Assembly: GCF_013364195.1 (NCBI RefSeq)
Contig: NZ_CP054918.1
Location: forward strand, 6,995,001 to 7,059,000
DNA from: Streptomyces sp. NA04227
GTDB taxonomy: Bacteria > Actinomycetota > Actinomycetes > Streptomycetales > Streptomycetaceae
Direction: 5' to 3'
DNA length: 64,000 nt
Shown here in pieces: positions 23,576 to 31,677 of the stretch. The stretch's first letter is position 1, and each line of letters starts with the position of its first letter. The notes below the pieces were generated by a model, which saw only the letters and a list, made by a program, of their open reading frames with translations, did not search any database and was not told the origin of the DNA. The position numbers and the translations under genes are program-made.

Positions 23576-24496
23576 TTGATCGATGTGCAGCGACTCCGTG
23601 TGCTCCGGGCGGTGGCGGAGCACGGCAGCTTCAACCGGGCGGCCACCGCCCTGCGTCTGACGCCCTCGGCCGTCTCCCAGCACATGGCCGCCCTTGAACG
23701 AAGCCTCGGCGCGCAGGTCGTGGCCCGCAGTACCCGGGGCGTCACCCTCACCGAGGCCGGGCGGATCATGGTCGGCGCCGCCGAATCGGTCGCCGCTGAA
23801 CTCGCCCACGCCAGACGGCAGGTGGACCAACTCGGCACCGGCCGCGTACAGCTCACCGTCGCCACCTTCACCAGCGGCGGCCGCCTCCTGCTGCCCGGCG
23901 CCCTCACCCGGCTCACGGCAGCCCATCCGCACACCGTGCTCCACGTCCGCGAGGGCGAGCCCGAGGACACCCTGCCGCTCGTCCGCCAGGGCGCCGTAGA
24001 CCTCGCGCTCGCCTACCACTTCGACGGCCCCCTGCCGGTCGGGCCGGGCTCCGGTACGGGCTCCGGCTCCGGTACCGGCTTGGAGTGGACCCCGCTTCTG
24101 GAGGACCCGCTCCATGTCGTGCTGCCGGAAGGCCATCGGCTCGCGCGCGGCAAAGTGCTCGACCTCGCCCAACTGGCCGCCGAACCCTGGGTACTCGGCT
24201 GCCTCAAGACCGAGGCGTACCTGCGCCGTTATGCCGAGCACGCGGGCTTCGCGCCGGACGTACGCGGCACCACCACCGACTACTTCTTCGCCCGCTCGCT
24301 CGTCGCCGCGGGCATGGGAATCTCCCTGATCCCCTCCATCGCGCTCACCCCGGAGATCCCCGGCCTGCGCGCCGTCCCCCTCGCACCGCCAGGCCCGGTA
24401 CGGCACATCGGCATCGCCGTGCTCGGCCGCGGCGACCGGCCGCACGTGACGACGCTCGTCCAGGCTCTGAGCGAGGAGGCGCGACAGCGGCATTGA
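23576..24496 (+). CDS. LysR-family transcriptional regulator
   Basis: This 306-residue regulator has an N-terminal winged HTH (VQRLRVLRAVAEHGSFNRAATALRLTPSAVSQHMAALERSLGAQVVAR) and a two-lobed substrate domain (RVQLTVATFTSGGRLLLPGAL ... TTTDYFFARSLVAAGMGISLIPSIAL). A Gly/Ser/Thr linker (about residues 158-168, GPGSGTGSGSGTG) coded by short repeats splits the effector domain and is unusual. TTG at 23576 follows TAAGG; GTG at 23585 is an alternative. It diverges from the epimerase-reductase operon, its likely target across the 71-bp gap. Confidence 0.9.
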   Translation: MIDVQRLRVLRAVAEHGSFNRAATALRLTPSAVSQHMAALERSLGAQVVARSTRGVTLTEAGRIMVGAAESVAAELAHARRQVDQLGTGRVQLTVATFTSGGRLLLPGALTRLTAAHPHTVLHVREGEPEDTLPLVRQGAVDLALAYHFDGPLPVGPGSGTGSGSGTGLEWTPLLEDPLHVVLPEGHRLARGKVLDLAQLAAEPWVLGCLKTEAYLRRYAEHAGFAPDVRGTTTDYFFARSLVAAGMGISLIPSIALTPEIPGLRAVPLAPPGPVRHIGIAVLGRGDRPHVTTLVQALSEEARQRH

Positions 24497-24630
24497 TGCG
24501 CGGCGTCAGGTGGTGTCCAGTGGGTCATGATGTCCCTGCATGTCCTGCATGCCCCCGCACCCGGGATGTTGGTACCGGTTCGCGTTACCCGGTCCTTCGC
24601 CCTCACCGCCTCACGAAGCCAGGAGTCACC

Positions 24631-25632
24631 TTGTCCACCGCGTACACCGCACACGCCGACCGCTATACGGACATGCCCTACCGGCGCGCCGGACGCAGCG
24701 GGCTCAAGCTCCCCGCGCTGTCCCTGGGCCTGTGGCACAACTTCGGTCCCGACCGGCCGATCGCGACCCAACAGGCCATCCTGCGCCGGGCGTTCGACCT
24801 GGGCGTCACGCACTTCGACCTCGCCAACAACTACGGTCCGCCGCCCGGCGCCGCCGAGTCGGTCCTTGGCGAACTCCTCAAGGCGGACTTCGGGCCGTAC
24901 CGCGACGAGTTGGTGATCTCGACCAAGGCCGGATACCTCATGTGGCCCGGCCCGTACGGCGAATGGGGTTCGCGCAAGTCCGTGCTGTCCTCGCTCGACC
25001 AGAGCCTGAAGCGGATGGGTCTGGACTACGTCGACATCTTCTACTCGCACCGTCCCGATCCGGAGACTCCGCTGGAGGAGACGATGGGTGCGCTGGACTC
25101 GGCGGTGCGGCAGGGCAAGGCGCTGTACGTCGGCATCTCCAACTACTCGGCGGAGCAGTCCCGGGAGGCCGCGCGCATCCTCGGTGACCTCGGCACCCCG
25201 CTGCTGATCCACCAGCCGCGCTACTCGATGCTCGACCGTCGGCCCGAGCACGAGGGACTGCTCGACACCCTGGACGCACTCCAGGTCGGCTCGATCGCCT
25301 ACTCCCCGCTGGAGCAGGGGCTGTTGACCGGCCGCTATCTCGACGGCATCCCCGAGGACTCCCGCGCGGCGAGCGACAGCCCGTTCCTGAACTCGGACAC
25401 CGTGACCGAGGAACTGGTGGCCCGGCTGCGCACGCTGAACGAGATCGCCGGTTCACGGGGGCAGTCGCTGGCACAGATGGCCCTGGCCTGGGTGCTGCGC
25501 GGGGGCCGGGTGACCTCCGCGCTGGTCGGCGCGAGCAGCCCGGAGCAGCTGGAGAACAGTGTCGCGGCCGTGGGCCACCTGGACTTCGCTGCCGACGAGC
25601 TGGCCGGGATCGATGCCGTGCTCAAGGGATGA
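24631..25632 (+). CDS. Aldo/keto reductase, YghZ-like
   Basis: This 333-residue protein resembles the L-glyceraldehyde-3-phosphate reductase group (YghZ/GpR). It starts YRRAGRSGLKLPALSLGLWHNFG. The catalytic Asp/Tyr lie in THFDLANNYGPPPGAAE, Lys in VISTKAGYLMWPGPYGEWG and His in DIFYSHRPDPETPLEETM. Cofactor-binding segments are YVGISNYSAEQ, YSPLEQGLLTGRYL and ALVGASSPEQLENSV. It may detoxify aldehydes. The start TTG 24631 is supported by AGGAG 5 nt upstream. It is 134 bp after LysR on the same strand and may be separately transcribed. Confidence 0.9.
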   Translation: MSTAYTAHADRYTDMPYRRAGRSGLKLPALSLGLWHNFGPDRPIATQQAILRRAFDLGVTHFDLANNYGPPPGAAESVLGELLKADFGPYRDELVISTKAGYLMWPGPYGEWGSRKSVLSSLDQSLKRMGLDYVDIFYSHRPDPETPLEETMGALDSAVRQGKALYVGISNYSAEQSREAARILGDLGTPLLIHQPRYSMLDRRPEHEGLLDTLDALQVGSIAYSPLEQGLLTGRYLDGIPEDSRAASDSPFLNSDTVTEELVARLRTLNEIAGSRGQSLAQMALAWVLRGGRVTSALVGASSPEQLENSVAAVGHLDFAADELAGIDAVLKG

Positions 25633-25689
25633 GGGGCAGGGGATAGGAGACAGGGCTGGTGGGGCGGGCGCATGGGCGCGTAAATGCGG

Positions 25690-25726
25690 TTGGACGAGAC
25701 GTTGCGTCTCGCTTATGGTGAGCGCA
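25690..25726 (+). promoter_or_regulatory. Promoter with palindromic operator in the spacer
   Basis: TTGGAC (25690-25695) and TATGGT (25714-25719) are separated by 18 bp. A perfect palindrome CGAGACGTTGCGTCTCG (25695-25711) fills the spacer. The ATG of the glycosyltransferase starts 7 nt after the -10, so the mRNA would be leaderless. This layout is typical of a TetR-type repressor site; no such regulator is encoded nearby. Confidence 0.6.
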
Positions 25727-26961
25727 TGACCGCCTCACCTGCCAAGCCTGCCCACATCGCCATGTTCTCCATCGCCGCGCACGGGCACGTGAACCCGAGC
25801 CTGGAGGTGATCCGGGAACTGGTGGCCCGCGGCCACCGCGTCACCTACGCGATCCCGCCGTCCTTCGCGGACAAGGTCGCCGAGACCGGCGCCGAGCCCG
25901 TCCTGTGGAACTCGACCTTGCCGACCGACGACGACCCCGACGCCTGGGGCACCGAACTGATCGACAACATCGAGCCGTTCCTGTCCGACGCCCTCCAGGC
26001 GCTGCCGCAGATCGAGGCCGCGTACGGCGACGACCGGCCCGATCTCGTCCTCTACGACATCACCGCCTACCCGGCACGCGTCCTCGCCCACCGCTGGGGC
26101 GTCCCGATCGTGCAGCTCTCGCCGAACCTCGTCGCCTGGGACGGGTACGAGGAGGAGGTCGGCAGGCCCACCTTCGACCCGCTGAAGGAGACCGAGCGCG
26201 GCCGCGCCTTCTACTCCACCTTCCAGCAGTGGATCGACGACAACGGCATGAGCATCGACGTCGAGCGCTTCATGGGCCGCCCCGACCGCTGCCTCGCCCT
26301 GATTCCCAAGGCCCTCCAGCCCAACGCCGACCGGGTGGACGAGTCCGTCTACACCTTCGTCGGCTCCTGCCAGGGGCCGCGAGCCGAGGAGGAGTGGCAG
26401 CGCCCGGCCGGGGTCGAGAAGGTGCTGCTCGTCTCGCTCGGGTCCAGCTTCACCAAGCAGCCCGGCTTCTACCGCACCTGCATCGAGGCCTTCGGCTCAC
26501 TGCCCGGCTGGCATGTGGTGCTCCAGATCGGCAAGTTCGTCGACCCGGACGAACTCGGCGAGATCCCCGACAGCGTCGAGGTCCACTCCTGGGTGCCTCA
26601 GCTCGCCGTACTGCGTGAGGCGGACGCCTTCATCACGCACGCGGGCGCGGGCGGCAGCCAGGAAGGACTCGCCACGGCGACGCCGATGGTCGCCGTCCCG
26701 CAGGCCGTCGACCAGTTCGGCAACGCCGACATGCTCCAGGCGCTCGGCGTCGCCCGGCACCTGCCGATGGAGGAGGTGACCGTCGAGTCCCTGCGCGAGG
26801 CGGTGCTCACCATGGAGAGCGACCCGGAGGTCGCCCGACGCCTCGTGGAGATCGGTGCGCAGACGGCGGCCGAGGGCGGCACGCCGCGCGCGGCGGATCT
26901 CATCGAGGCGGAGCTGGCGGCCTCGCGGGCGGAGGGTGAGCCGGAGGCTCCCGTCAGCTGA
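25726..26961 (+). CDS. Macrolide-type glycosyltransferase (GT1, Mgt/OleD-like)
   Basis: This 411-residue cytosolic GT-B enzyme transfers a sugar, usually glucose from UDP-glucose, to macrolides or related acceptors. The acceptor half starts [36 protein letters not shown], with the catalytic-type His in AAHGHVNP (about residue 23). The donor half has [45 protein letters not shown] and [18 protein letters not shown]. The last two contain the GT1 signature H-x-G-x-x-S/T-x-x-E-x-L and P-x-x-x-D-Q. Length and start agree with OleD-type inactivating enzymes. Its stop overlaps the end of a sigJ-like remnant on the other strand. Confidence 0.88.
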   Translation: MTASPAKPAHIAMFSIAAHGHVNPSLEVIRELVARGHRVTYAIPPSFADKVAETGAEPVLWNSTLPTDDDPDAWGTELIDNIEPFLSDALQALPQIEAAYGDDRPDLVLYDITAYPARVLAHRWGVPIVQLSPNLVAWDGYEEEVGRPTFDPLKETERGRAFYSTFQQWIDDNGMSIDVERFMGRPDRCLALIPKALQPNADRVDESVYTFVGSCQGPRAEEEWQRPAGVEKVLLVSLGSSFTKQPGFYRTCIEAFGSLPGWHVVLQIGKFVDPDELGEIPDSVEVHSWVPQLAVLREADAFITHAGAGGSQEGLATATPMVAVPQAVDQFGNADMLQALGVARHLPMEEVTVESLREAVLTMESDPEVARRLVEIGAQTAAEGGTPRAADLIEAELAASRAEGEPEAPVS

Positions 26962-27085
26962 TCCGCCGGGCCGGGCTCCGGACCTCCCGGTCGATCGCCC
27001 AGGCGTCGGCGACCGGGCCCAGGTGCCCGAGCTTGTCGGGGTTGATCACCATACGGATTGCCTGAATCCGGCCGTCGGGTACGGG
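26954..27085 (-). pseudogene. 3' remnant of a SigJ-type ECF sigma factor gene
   Basis: On the minus strand a frame ends at TGA 26954-26956 after the sequence DGRIQAIRMVINPDKLGHLG, then [20 protein letters not shown]. This is the conserved C-terminal end of the SnoaL-like domain of SigJ-type ECF sigma factors. The frame loses similarity upstream of about 27085 and meets an in-frame TGA, and no sigma2 or sigma4 region follows. About 300 codons are missing. The glycosyltransferase stop overlaps its end by 8 bp. Confidence 0.65.
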
Positions 27086-27145
27086 ACTCCTGGGGGAGTG
27101 GCCGCTCAACTCCGTTCCCCTTCATCGCTGTTGTCGCGGCGCCGG

Positions 27146-27165
27146 GAGGCCAGGTACCTGGCCTC
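27146..27165. terminator. Perfect 20-bp palindrome
   Basis: Two 10-bp halves without loop, centred on GGTACC, able to fold as an 8-bp stem with a GTAC loop. It lies 46 bp after the stop of the leftward gene ending at 27212 and near the sigJ break point. Confidence 0.5.
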
Positions 27166-27211
27166 AGTCATCCGGAGGACAGCCGCGCCGAGGGCGCCGG
27201 GCCGGTGTGGG

Positions 27212-28513
27212 TCACGCGGCGATCGCATCGCGAACCCCGTCGATGAAGTCGATGCGAGCGGACACCACCTTCTCCAGCGCCACCGAGACGGCTCCGTTCT
27301 CCGCGTCAACGACCGCGTCCAGAACCGGCATGAGCAGGTCGTAGAGCCGGGGGCCAACGGCGTTGAGGCCATCCATGGAGCCGACGCCGTTCACAGCGAT
27401 CCGGGCCAAGTGGCCATCCCAGATACGGACCGCGTAGAACCACAGGAAGGGGTCCTCGGGCGGGTTGGCGACCAGTTCGGCGACGAGCTCGTCGCCTACG
27501 GCCAGATGCTGCTGGATGGCCGACATGAGCTGGATCGGCGCGGCGAACGCCTCGCCGATTCCTGCCAGGGATTCCAGCAGGCCCGTGAGCCCGAAGGGCA
27601 GGTCGCTCAGGTCCACATCCTCCGGCAACGGGGGGTTCTGATACACCTGCGAGACGCTGGCGAGCGTTCCCAGCAGGCTGGGCACGGCGCCGGAGACAGC
27701 CTCCATCACGTCGTCCGCACGCAGTTGCTCTCCCTCGGACCCTGCTCGGCCCATCGCCAGCAGGCGAGCGACTGGCAGCAGACCCAGCAGAGGTTCGACG
27801 TGCGGCCCCATGGACTCGTCTTCGGCTGCGATCCGGCGCAGTTCCTCCCCGGCCTCTGCCGCTGCCGCCGGGTCGTCGAGGCTCGCGCCGAACCGCGCCA
27901 CGGTGGCAGCGACGGCACTGCTCAGGAGGCTCTCGCCTGCTCTGGAGCTGAACTCCGGCAGACCGAGAGGCGCGGCGAGGCGCGCGTAGGCGGTATCCAG
28001 GTCATCTGTCGCCGCCTGGATCCGTTGCGGCAAGTCGGTGCCGAGCCGGAAGCTCTGGCCGCACACCGAGCGGAAAACGCAGGACTCGTCGAGGCTGAGT
28101 ATCGCGCCGGTCATCGCGACCGCCGCATCGTGCAGGTCCGTACCCGCCTGGCTCACCGACTCCGGGCCGTGCAGAGCAACAGCCGGGAGGGCGTTGTGCA
28201 TCTCCCGCAAGGCCTGCTTCAGCGGCTCGTACAGGGCCGGGTCAAGGCGTGTGCGTGATTCGAGATCGCGGCGGCGGGTGTGCGCGTACTCGGGGCGGGC
28301 CACCGCTTCCCAGGCGGGTACGGCGGCTTCGATGAACTGGGTTGCCGCGTCGGTCAGCCGGGTGGATGCCGCCTGACGTTGGGTGCGCAGCCACTGGGCG
28401 TGCTGGTCATCGGCCTGTCTGCGTGCGACTGCCCGGCCGACCGGGTAGGCGATGGCGGCGGCCGTGACGGTGGCCGGGACACCGATGACCGCGGCGAGGA
28501 TAGTGGGGTCCAT
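27212..28513 (-). CDS. Membrane-anchored protein of unknown function
   Basis: This 433-residue protein starts MDPTILAAVIGVPATVTAAAI, a single N-terminal membrane segment (about 3-27), followed by a basic charge cluster (GRAVARRQADDQHAQWLRTQRQAAS). The orientation is therefore N-out/C-in or a signal anchor. The rest is alpha-helical, rich in Ala, Leu and Asp/Glu, with a region of about 200 residues resembling helical bundles (LDDPAAAAEAGEELRRIAAEDESMG; ALEKVVSARIDFIDGVRDAIAA). The N-terminus resembles other short 'MDPTLLAA(I/V)IG' actinobacterial orphans but no function is known. The flanks (sigJ remnant, low-coding DNA) suggest accessory origin. Confidence 0.6.
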   Translation of the reverse strand: MDPTILAAVIGVPATVTAAAIAYPVGRAVARRQADDQHAQWLRTQRQAASTRLTDAATQFIEAAVPAWEAVARPEYAHTRRRDLESRTRLDPALYEPLKQALREMHNALPAVALHGPESVSQAGTDLHDAAVAMTGAILSLDESCVFRSVCGQSFRLGTDLPQRIQAATDDLDTAYARLAAPLGLPEFSSRAGESLLSSAVAATVARFGASLDDPAAAAEAGEELRRIAAEDESMGPHVEPLLGLLPVARLLAMGRAGSEGEQLRADDVMEAVSGAVPSLLGTLASVSQVYQNPPLPEDVDLSDLPFGLTGLLESLAGIGEAFAAPIQLMSAIQQHLAVGDELVAELVANPPEDPFLWFYAVRIWDGHLARIAVNGVGSMDGLNAVGPRLYDLLMPVLDAVVDAENGAVSVALEKVVSARIDFIDGVRDAIAA

Positions 28514-28912
28514 GCTGCGTGATCATCGCTGAGGGACAGCGCCCTGTCACAGAGTTGAACAAGCCTGCGTTCGCGGCGGGCGGTGTGGCGGCCGGCGGCG
28601 GCATCGTGAGGTTCATCTCCGGCGCGCTGTCAGACTTGGAGATCGATTCCCGTCCCGTTGTTGATCATTTCCCGTGGTGTGCAGGACTCCCACCGGCTTG
28701 CGGCTCTCTCGGTGTCGGGTGGCGCCGTTTTGTCTTTCTTCAGACTTTGGCGTGTGCCTGTTCGGGGCACCGACGAAAGCCTCTGGTCAGGGCTCTCATG
28801 CCCACAGCGGAAGGTCATTTCCCACGCTGTAATCCCTGTCTTCCCGCAGACCTGGTCGGCGCACCACGGGCCCATGGTCTGTACGACGGACCGTGGGGGC
28901 GCTCGCGTCCGA
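28514..28912. other. 400 bp with no supported gene
   Basis: The base composition is visibly less GC-rich than the neighbours (for example 28725-28760, with TTTTGTCTTTCTTCAG). TCATTTCCC occurs at 28664 and 28817. No ORF with actinobacterial codon bias, no hairpin with a U-run and no transposase remnant was recognised. It may hold the promoter of the gene ending at 27212. Confidence 0.4.
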
Positions 28913-29728
28913 TCAGCGCGCGGTCTGCAGGGCGTCTGTGAAGTCGACGAGGAGGGTGTTGACGGCCTCGGGCTGGTCGTGATGGGCCCAGTGGCCTGCG
29001 CCGGGTACGACGGCAGAGCTCGCGAAAGGGCTGAGTGCGGCTGTGGCGGCGGCGTGCTCGCTGGGCCAGAGCTGGCTGTCCGCTCCGGCGATGATCAGGG
29101 CGGGTACGTGAAGCCGGGCAACGACGTCGCGCCAGTCCTGATGGGCCTGGTCGAGCCTCAGCGGGATGGTCTCCGGGGCGATGTCGGAGCTCAGCCCCCT
29201 GCCGCCCGCCTGCTTGATGAGTGCGTCGATGGCCGCCGGATCGGACCACGCACGGCCGTGCCCGGTCATCACCCTGCCGGGCTCGTTCAGAAGCGTGCCG
29301 ACGTTGTCGTCGGTCATCCCGTACATGCCGAACTCCCAGTCGGGGCTGTTGGCCATTCGAGGCGTCTGGTCCACCGAGACGACGCCTGCCAGGCGCTCGG
29401 CACCGAACAGGCTCATGTACGCCCAGATGGTGCCGGCCCCCATCGACTGCCCGATCAATGTGGTGTCGGTGAGGTCCAGCGCTTGCAGCAGGTCGTGCAG
29501 GTCCATGCCGTGCCGGGACATCCGCTGACCGTAGGCCGGCCGCTCCGACTGGCCGTGCCAGCGCCGGTCCAGCGAGATCACCCGGTAGCCCGCTGCCCGC
29601 AGGGTGGCCCACTGCAATGCCCAGTCGTCGGCCGCGGCGCCGTAGCCGGGGACCAGGACGACGGGACGGCCCTGGCCCTCGTCGTAGTAGTGCAAGGCGA
29701 CGTCATCATTGGTTCGAAAGCTGGGCAT
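28913..29728 (-). CDS. Alpha/beta-hydrolase fold protein
   Basis: This 271-residue enzyme has the oxyanion region VVLVPGYGAAADDW, a DRRWHGQSERP strand-loop, the nucleophile elbow GQSMGA (Ser at about residue 94) and an acid candidate in IIAGADSQLWP. The catalytic His is in VPGAGHWAHHDQPE. The architecture is that of esterases, haloperoxidase-like proteins and C-C hydrolases; the substrate is unknown. GGAGG 4 nt before the ATG supports the start at 29728. It lies between non-coding stretches and has no operon partner. Confidence 0.85.
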   Translation of the reverse strand: MPSFRTNDDVALHYYDEGQGRPVVLVPGYGAAADDWALQWATLRAAGYRVISLDRRWHGQSERPAYGQRMSRHGMDLHDLLQALDLTDTTLIGQSMGAGTIWAYMSLFGAERLAGVVSVDQTPRMANSPDWEFGMYGMTDDNVGTLLNEPGRVMTGHGRAWSDPAAIDALIKQAGGRGLSSDIAPETIPLRLDQAHQDWRDVVARLHVPALIIAGADSQLWPSEHAAATAALSPFASSAVVPGAGHWAHHDQPEAVNTLLVDFTDALQTAR

Positions 29729-29967
29729 AACACCTCCAAGCGGTCGACAGCCTCAGCGGGTGGTGTACCGCACAGGGCGACCAGCCGGGCACTGCGCTGA
29801 CCTGATCGATCACCAACGTAGCCCGGCCGGTCCCGGGCGGCCACCGCGTAGGCCTCAACGGAGACTTGCCACCGCTCCTGAACAACCCAAGATCCACAAC
29901 CAATCGCGGACCGCCGGTGCCCCGCAGTTGTCGGCGTCGCGTTCTCATGTCTGCGAGCAAGCAGAAA

Positions 29968-29995
29968 GGCCGGTCCCGTGAGTACGAGACCGGCC
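29968..29995 (-). terminator. Intrinsic-type terminator, leftward
   Basis: GGCCGGTC (29968-29975) pairs with GACCGGCC (29988-29995). Read leftward the stem is followed by TTTCTG. This is a classical rho-independent layout but no intact gene precedes it on that strand; a short remnant ends 27 bp upstream. The gap 29729-30188 contains no complete gene. Confidence 0.6.
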
Positions 29996-30021
29996 GTTCC
30001 GTCGGTGCAATCGGACACCTT

Positions 30022-30120
30022 TCATCGGTGTGCCTGTTCCGGCTCGTGGGTTCGTGGAAGCTCGCGTTCGCGGCGTTTCGGGCTCATGGCGAGGATGAGC
30101 CAACTGGGCGCGACGATGCA
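30022..30120 (-). pseudogene. Possible 3' remnant of an unknown gene
   Basis: A 32-codon open frame without a good start ends with TGA at 30022 (reading IVAPSWLILAMSPKRRERE, then LPRTHEPEQAHR). It sits directly before the leftward terminator at 29968-29995, as the end of a real gene would. The hydrophobic-then-basic pattern might be the end of a membrane protein. Support is weak. Confidence 0.25.
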
Positions 30121-30137
30121 TCATGCCGGTAGCCCTT

Positions 30138-30164
30138 CAACTGGCTGTACTGATTAACCAGTTG
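30138..30164. promoter_or_regulatory. Palindromic operator-like site
   Basis: CAACTGG (30138-30144) and CCAGTTG (30158-30164) form outer arms. Within, ACTGATTAACCAGT (30149-30162) is a near-perfect 14-bp palindrome of TetR/MarR type. No regulator gene is adjacent. Confidence 0.4.
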
Positions 30165-30188
30165 TGCTGGCGCAGGCAGAAGCCCCCT

Positions 30189-30677
30189 TTAGGACGAGAC
30201 AGCCACCTCCGCCGGTGACATCGCGTCGCACTCCGCCCATACGGTCTTGCCCGGCCCCGCCGGACGCGGACTCACGCCCCAGCGCGCGGCCAGCGCCGTC
30301 ACCAGGAACAGGCCTCGTCCCGACTCCGCCAGCGCGTCCGGCGGTCCGGACTCCTCGGCCTCGTCCGGCATCCGCTCGCCACGGGTGTCGGCCACCTCGA
30401 TACGTACGGCACCTCGCGCCTCCGTCAGCCGCAACTGAAAGTCACGGCCCGGCACATGACCGTGGCAGACGGCGTTGGCGACCAGCTCGGCGGCGATCGC
30501 GGTCACGGACTCGTTGAGCGCTGAGTCGTAGCCGTGGCCCCACTCGTCCATCCGCTGCGTGACCAGGCGCCGGGCCAGCCGCGCCCCGCGTGGGGTGGAG
30601 GTGAAACGCATCGTGAATTCCCTGTCCGGCGCGGGCGGTTGGGGCGCGGGACGGTTCGGGGGAGTTGTTCCGTTCAT
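30189..30677 (-). CDS. HATPase_c anti-sigma-like regulator (AbaA-like)
   Basis: This 162-residue protein has a GHKL ATPase fold as in SpoIIAB/RsbW. The N box is AELVANAVCHGH, in which Asn is the Mg-binding residue. The G1 region is VRIEVADTRGERMP (D at about residue 98) and the G2 region is ESGRGLFLVTALAARWG. Many Streptomyces proteins of this size act as regulators in whiJ/abaA-type loci rather than partner-switch kinases. The ATG at 30677 lacks a clear ribosome site. It is divergent from the XRE/DUF397 pair, a layout conserved at such loci. Confidence 0.85.
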   Translation of the reverse strand: MNGTTPPNRPAPQPPAPDREFTMRFTSTPRGARLARRLVTQRMDEWGHGYDSALNESVTAIAAELVANAVCHGHVPGRDFQLRLTEARGAVRIEVADTRGERMPDEAEESGPPDALAESGRGLFLVTALAARWGVSPRPAGPGKTVWAECDAMSPAEVAVSS

Positions 30678-30840
30678 GGGTACAGCGTTGCGCTGAGTGC
30701 GTAGTGTTCACCAGGAGTGACGCCTCGACAGGTGACGGCTGTATGCGTCCAGGACGTGACTGTATGCGCGTAGGCCATTACCGGTACCCGGAACGGGAGT
30801 TGGGGCGGGGAGTGGGCGAGGTCGCGGAGGTGCGGTGGGC

Positions 30841-31677
30841 ATGGATGAAGAGGCGGGCGAGCAGTCGCCGCTGGACGGTGTGGCCACGGGTGTGCTGCAG
30901 CGGTTCGGGAAGCAGTTGAAGGCCTGCCGGACTCTGCGTGGGATGAGCAGGGAAGAGCTGGGCCGGTTGACCGGCTATTCAGGGTCCACCATCGCCGCCT
31001 TCGAGCAAGGGAAGCGCATTCCGCCGCCGAAGTTCATCGACCGGGCCGATGAAGTCCTCGGCGTGTGTGGAGTGTTGAAGGCTTCGAAAGAGGACTTGGA
31101 ACGGGCGCAGTATCCGGCGTTCTTTCAGGATGCGGCCGGGCTGGAGGCCAAGGCGATCGAGCTGCACGTGTATGCGACGCAGGGCATGCCTGGTCTCTTG
31201 CAGACTCCTGAGCACGCTAGGGAGGTATTCGCGAACTGGCGCCCCCTGCTGGATGAGGACACGGTGGCTCAGCGTGTCGCTGCTCGACTTGCTCGGCAGG
31301 AGATTTTCTTGCGTAAGCCCATGCCGACCATCAGCTTCGTCATCGAGGAAGCGGCAGTGCGTCGGCCGCTTGGCGGTTCGGAGGTCTGGCACGGGCAGTT
31401 GGAACAACTACTCCTGCGAGGGCAGCATCGGAACGTCGAGATTCAGATCATGCCCACCTCGCGCATGGTGCACGCTGGTCTGGCGGGACCATTCACCTTG
31501 ATGGAGATGACGGATGGGCGCAGGATCGCCTACACGGAAGTGCAGGGCGACAGCCGTGTCCACACTGCACGTCAGAAGGTCAGAGGGCTGGAAGCTGCGT
31601 ATGGGACTCTTCGCGCTCAAGCCTGCACACCGGCAGAATCGATGGCCTTGGTGGAACAAATCTTGGGAGAGAAATGA
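30841..31677 (+). CDS. XRE-family regulator with DUF5753 (WhiJ-like)
   Basis: This 278-residue DNA-binding protein has a lambda-repressor-like HTH at about 18-70 (LKACRTLRGMSREELGRLTGYSGSTIAAFEQGKRIPPP) and a DUF5753 domain at about 90-270. Typical motifs of the latter are EAKAIELHVYATQGMPGLLQTPEHAREVF, QEIFLRKPMPTISFVIEEAAVRRPLGG and HGQLEQLLLRGQHRNVEIQIMP. This family includes WhiJ, which affects development in S. coelicolor. ATG 30841 lies 10 nt after GGAGG; GTG 30835 is equally possible. Its stop overlaps the DUF397 start (ATGA), so the two are coupled. Confidence 0.9.
   Translation: MDEEAGEQSPLDGVATGVLQRFGKQLKACRTLRGMSREELGRLTGYSGSTIAAFEQGKRIPPPKFIDRADEVLGVCGVLKASKEDLERAQYPAFFQDAAGLEAKAIELHVYATQGMPGLLQTPEHAREVFANWRPLLDEDTVAQRVAARLARQEIFLRKPMPTISFVIEEAAVRRPLGGSEVWHGQLEQLLLRGQHRNVEIQIMPTSRMVHAGLAGPFTLMEMTDGRRIAYTEVQGDSRVHTARQKVRGLEAAYGTLRAQACTPAESMALVEQILGEK

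Noticed and set aside
28640..28665. ATCGATTCCCGTCCC looked like the T-arm of a tRNA
   Set aside because: No TTC in the loop and no acceptor, D or anticodon arm upstream.
28630..28875. 81-codon minus-strand frame with a Cys-containing start, possibly an IS remnant
   Set aside because: No transposase motif or terminal inverted repeats found and the codon bias is poor.
26962..30188. Integrated plasmid or prophage
   Set aside because: No integrase, att-type direct repeats, replication or phage structural genes; the block is only about 3 kb.
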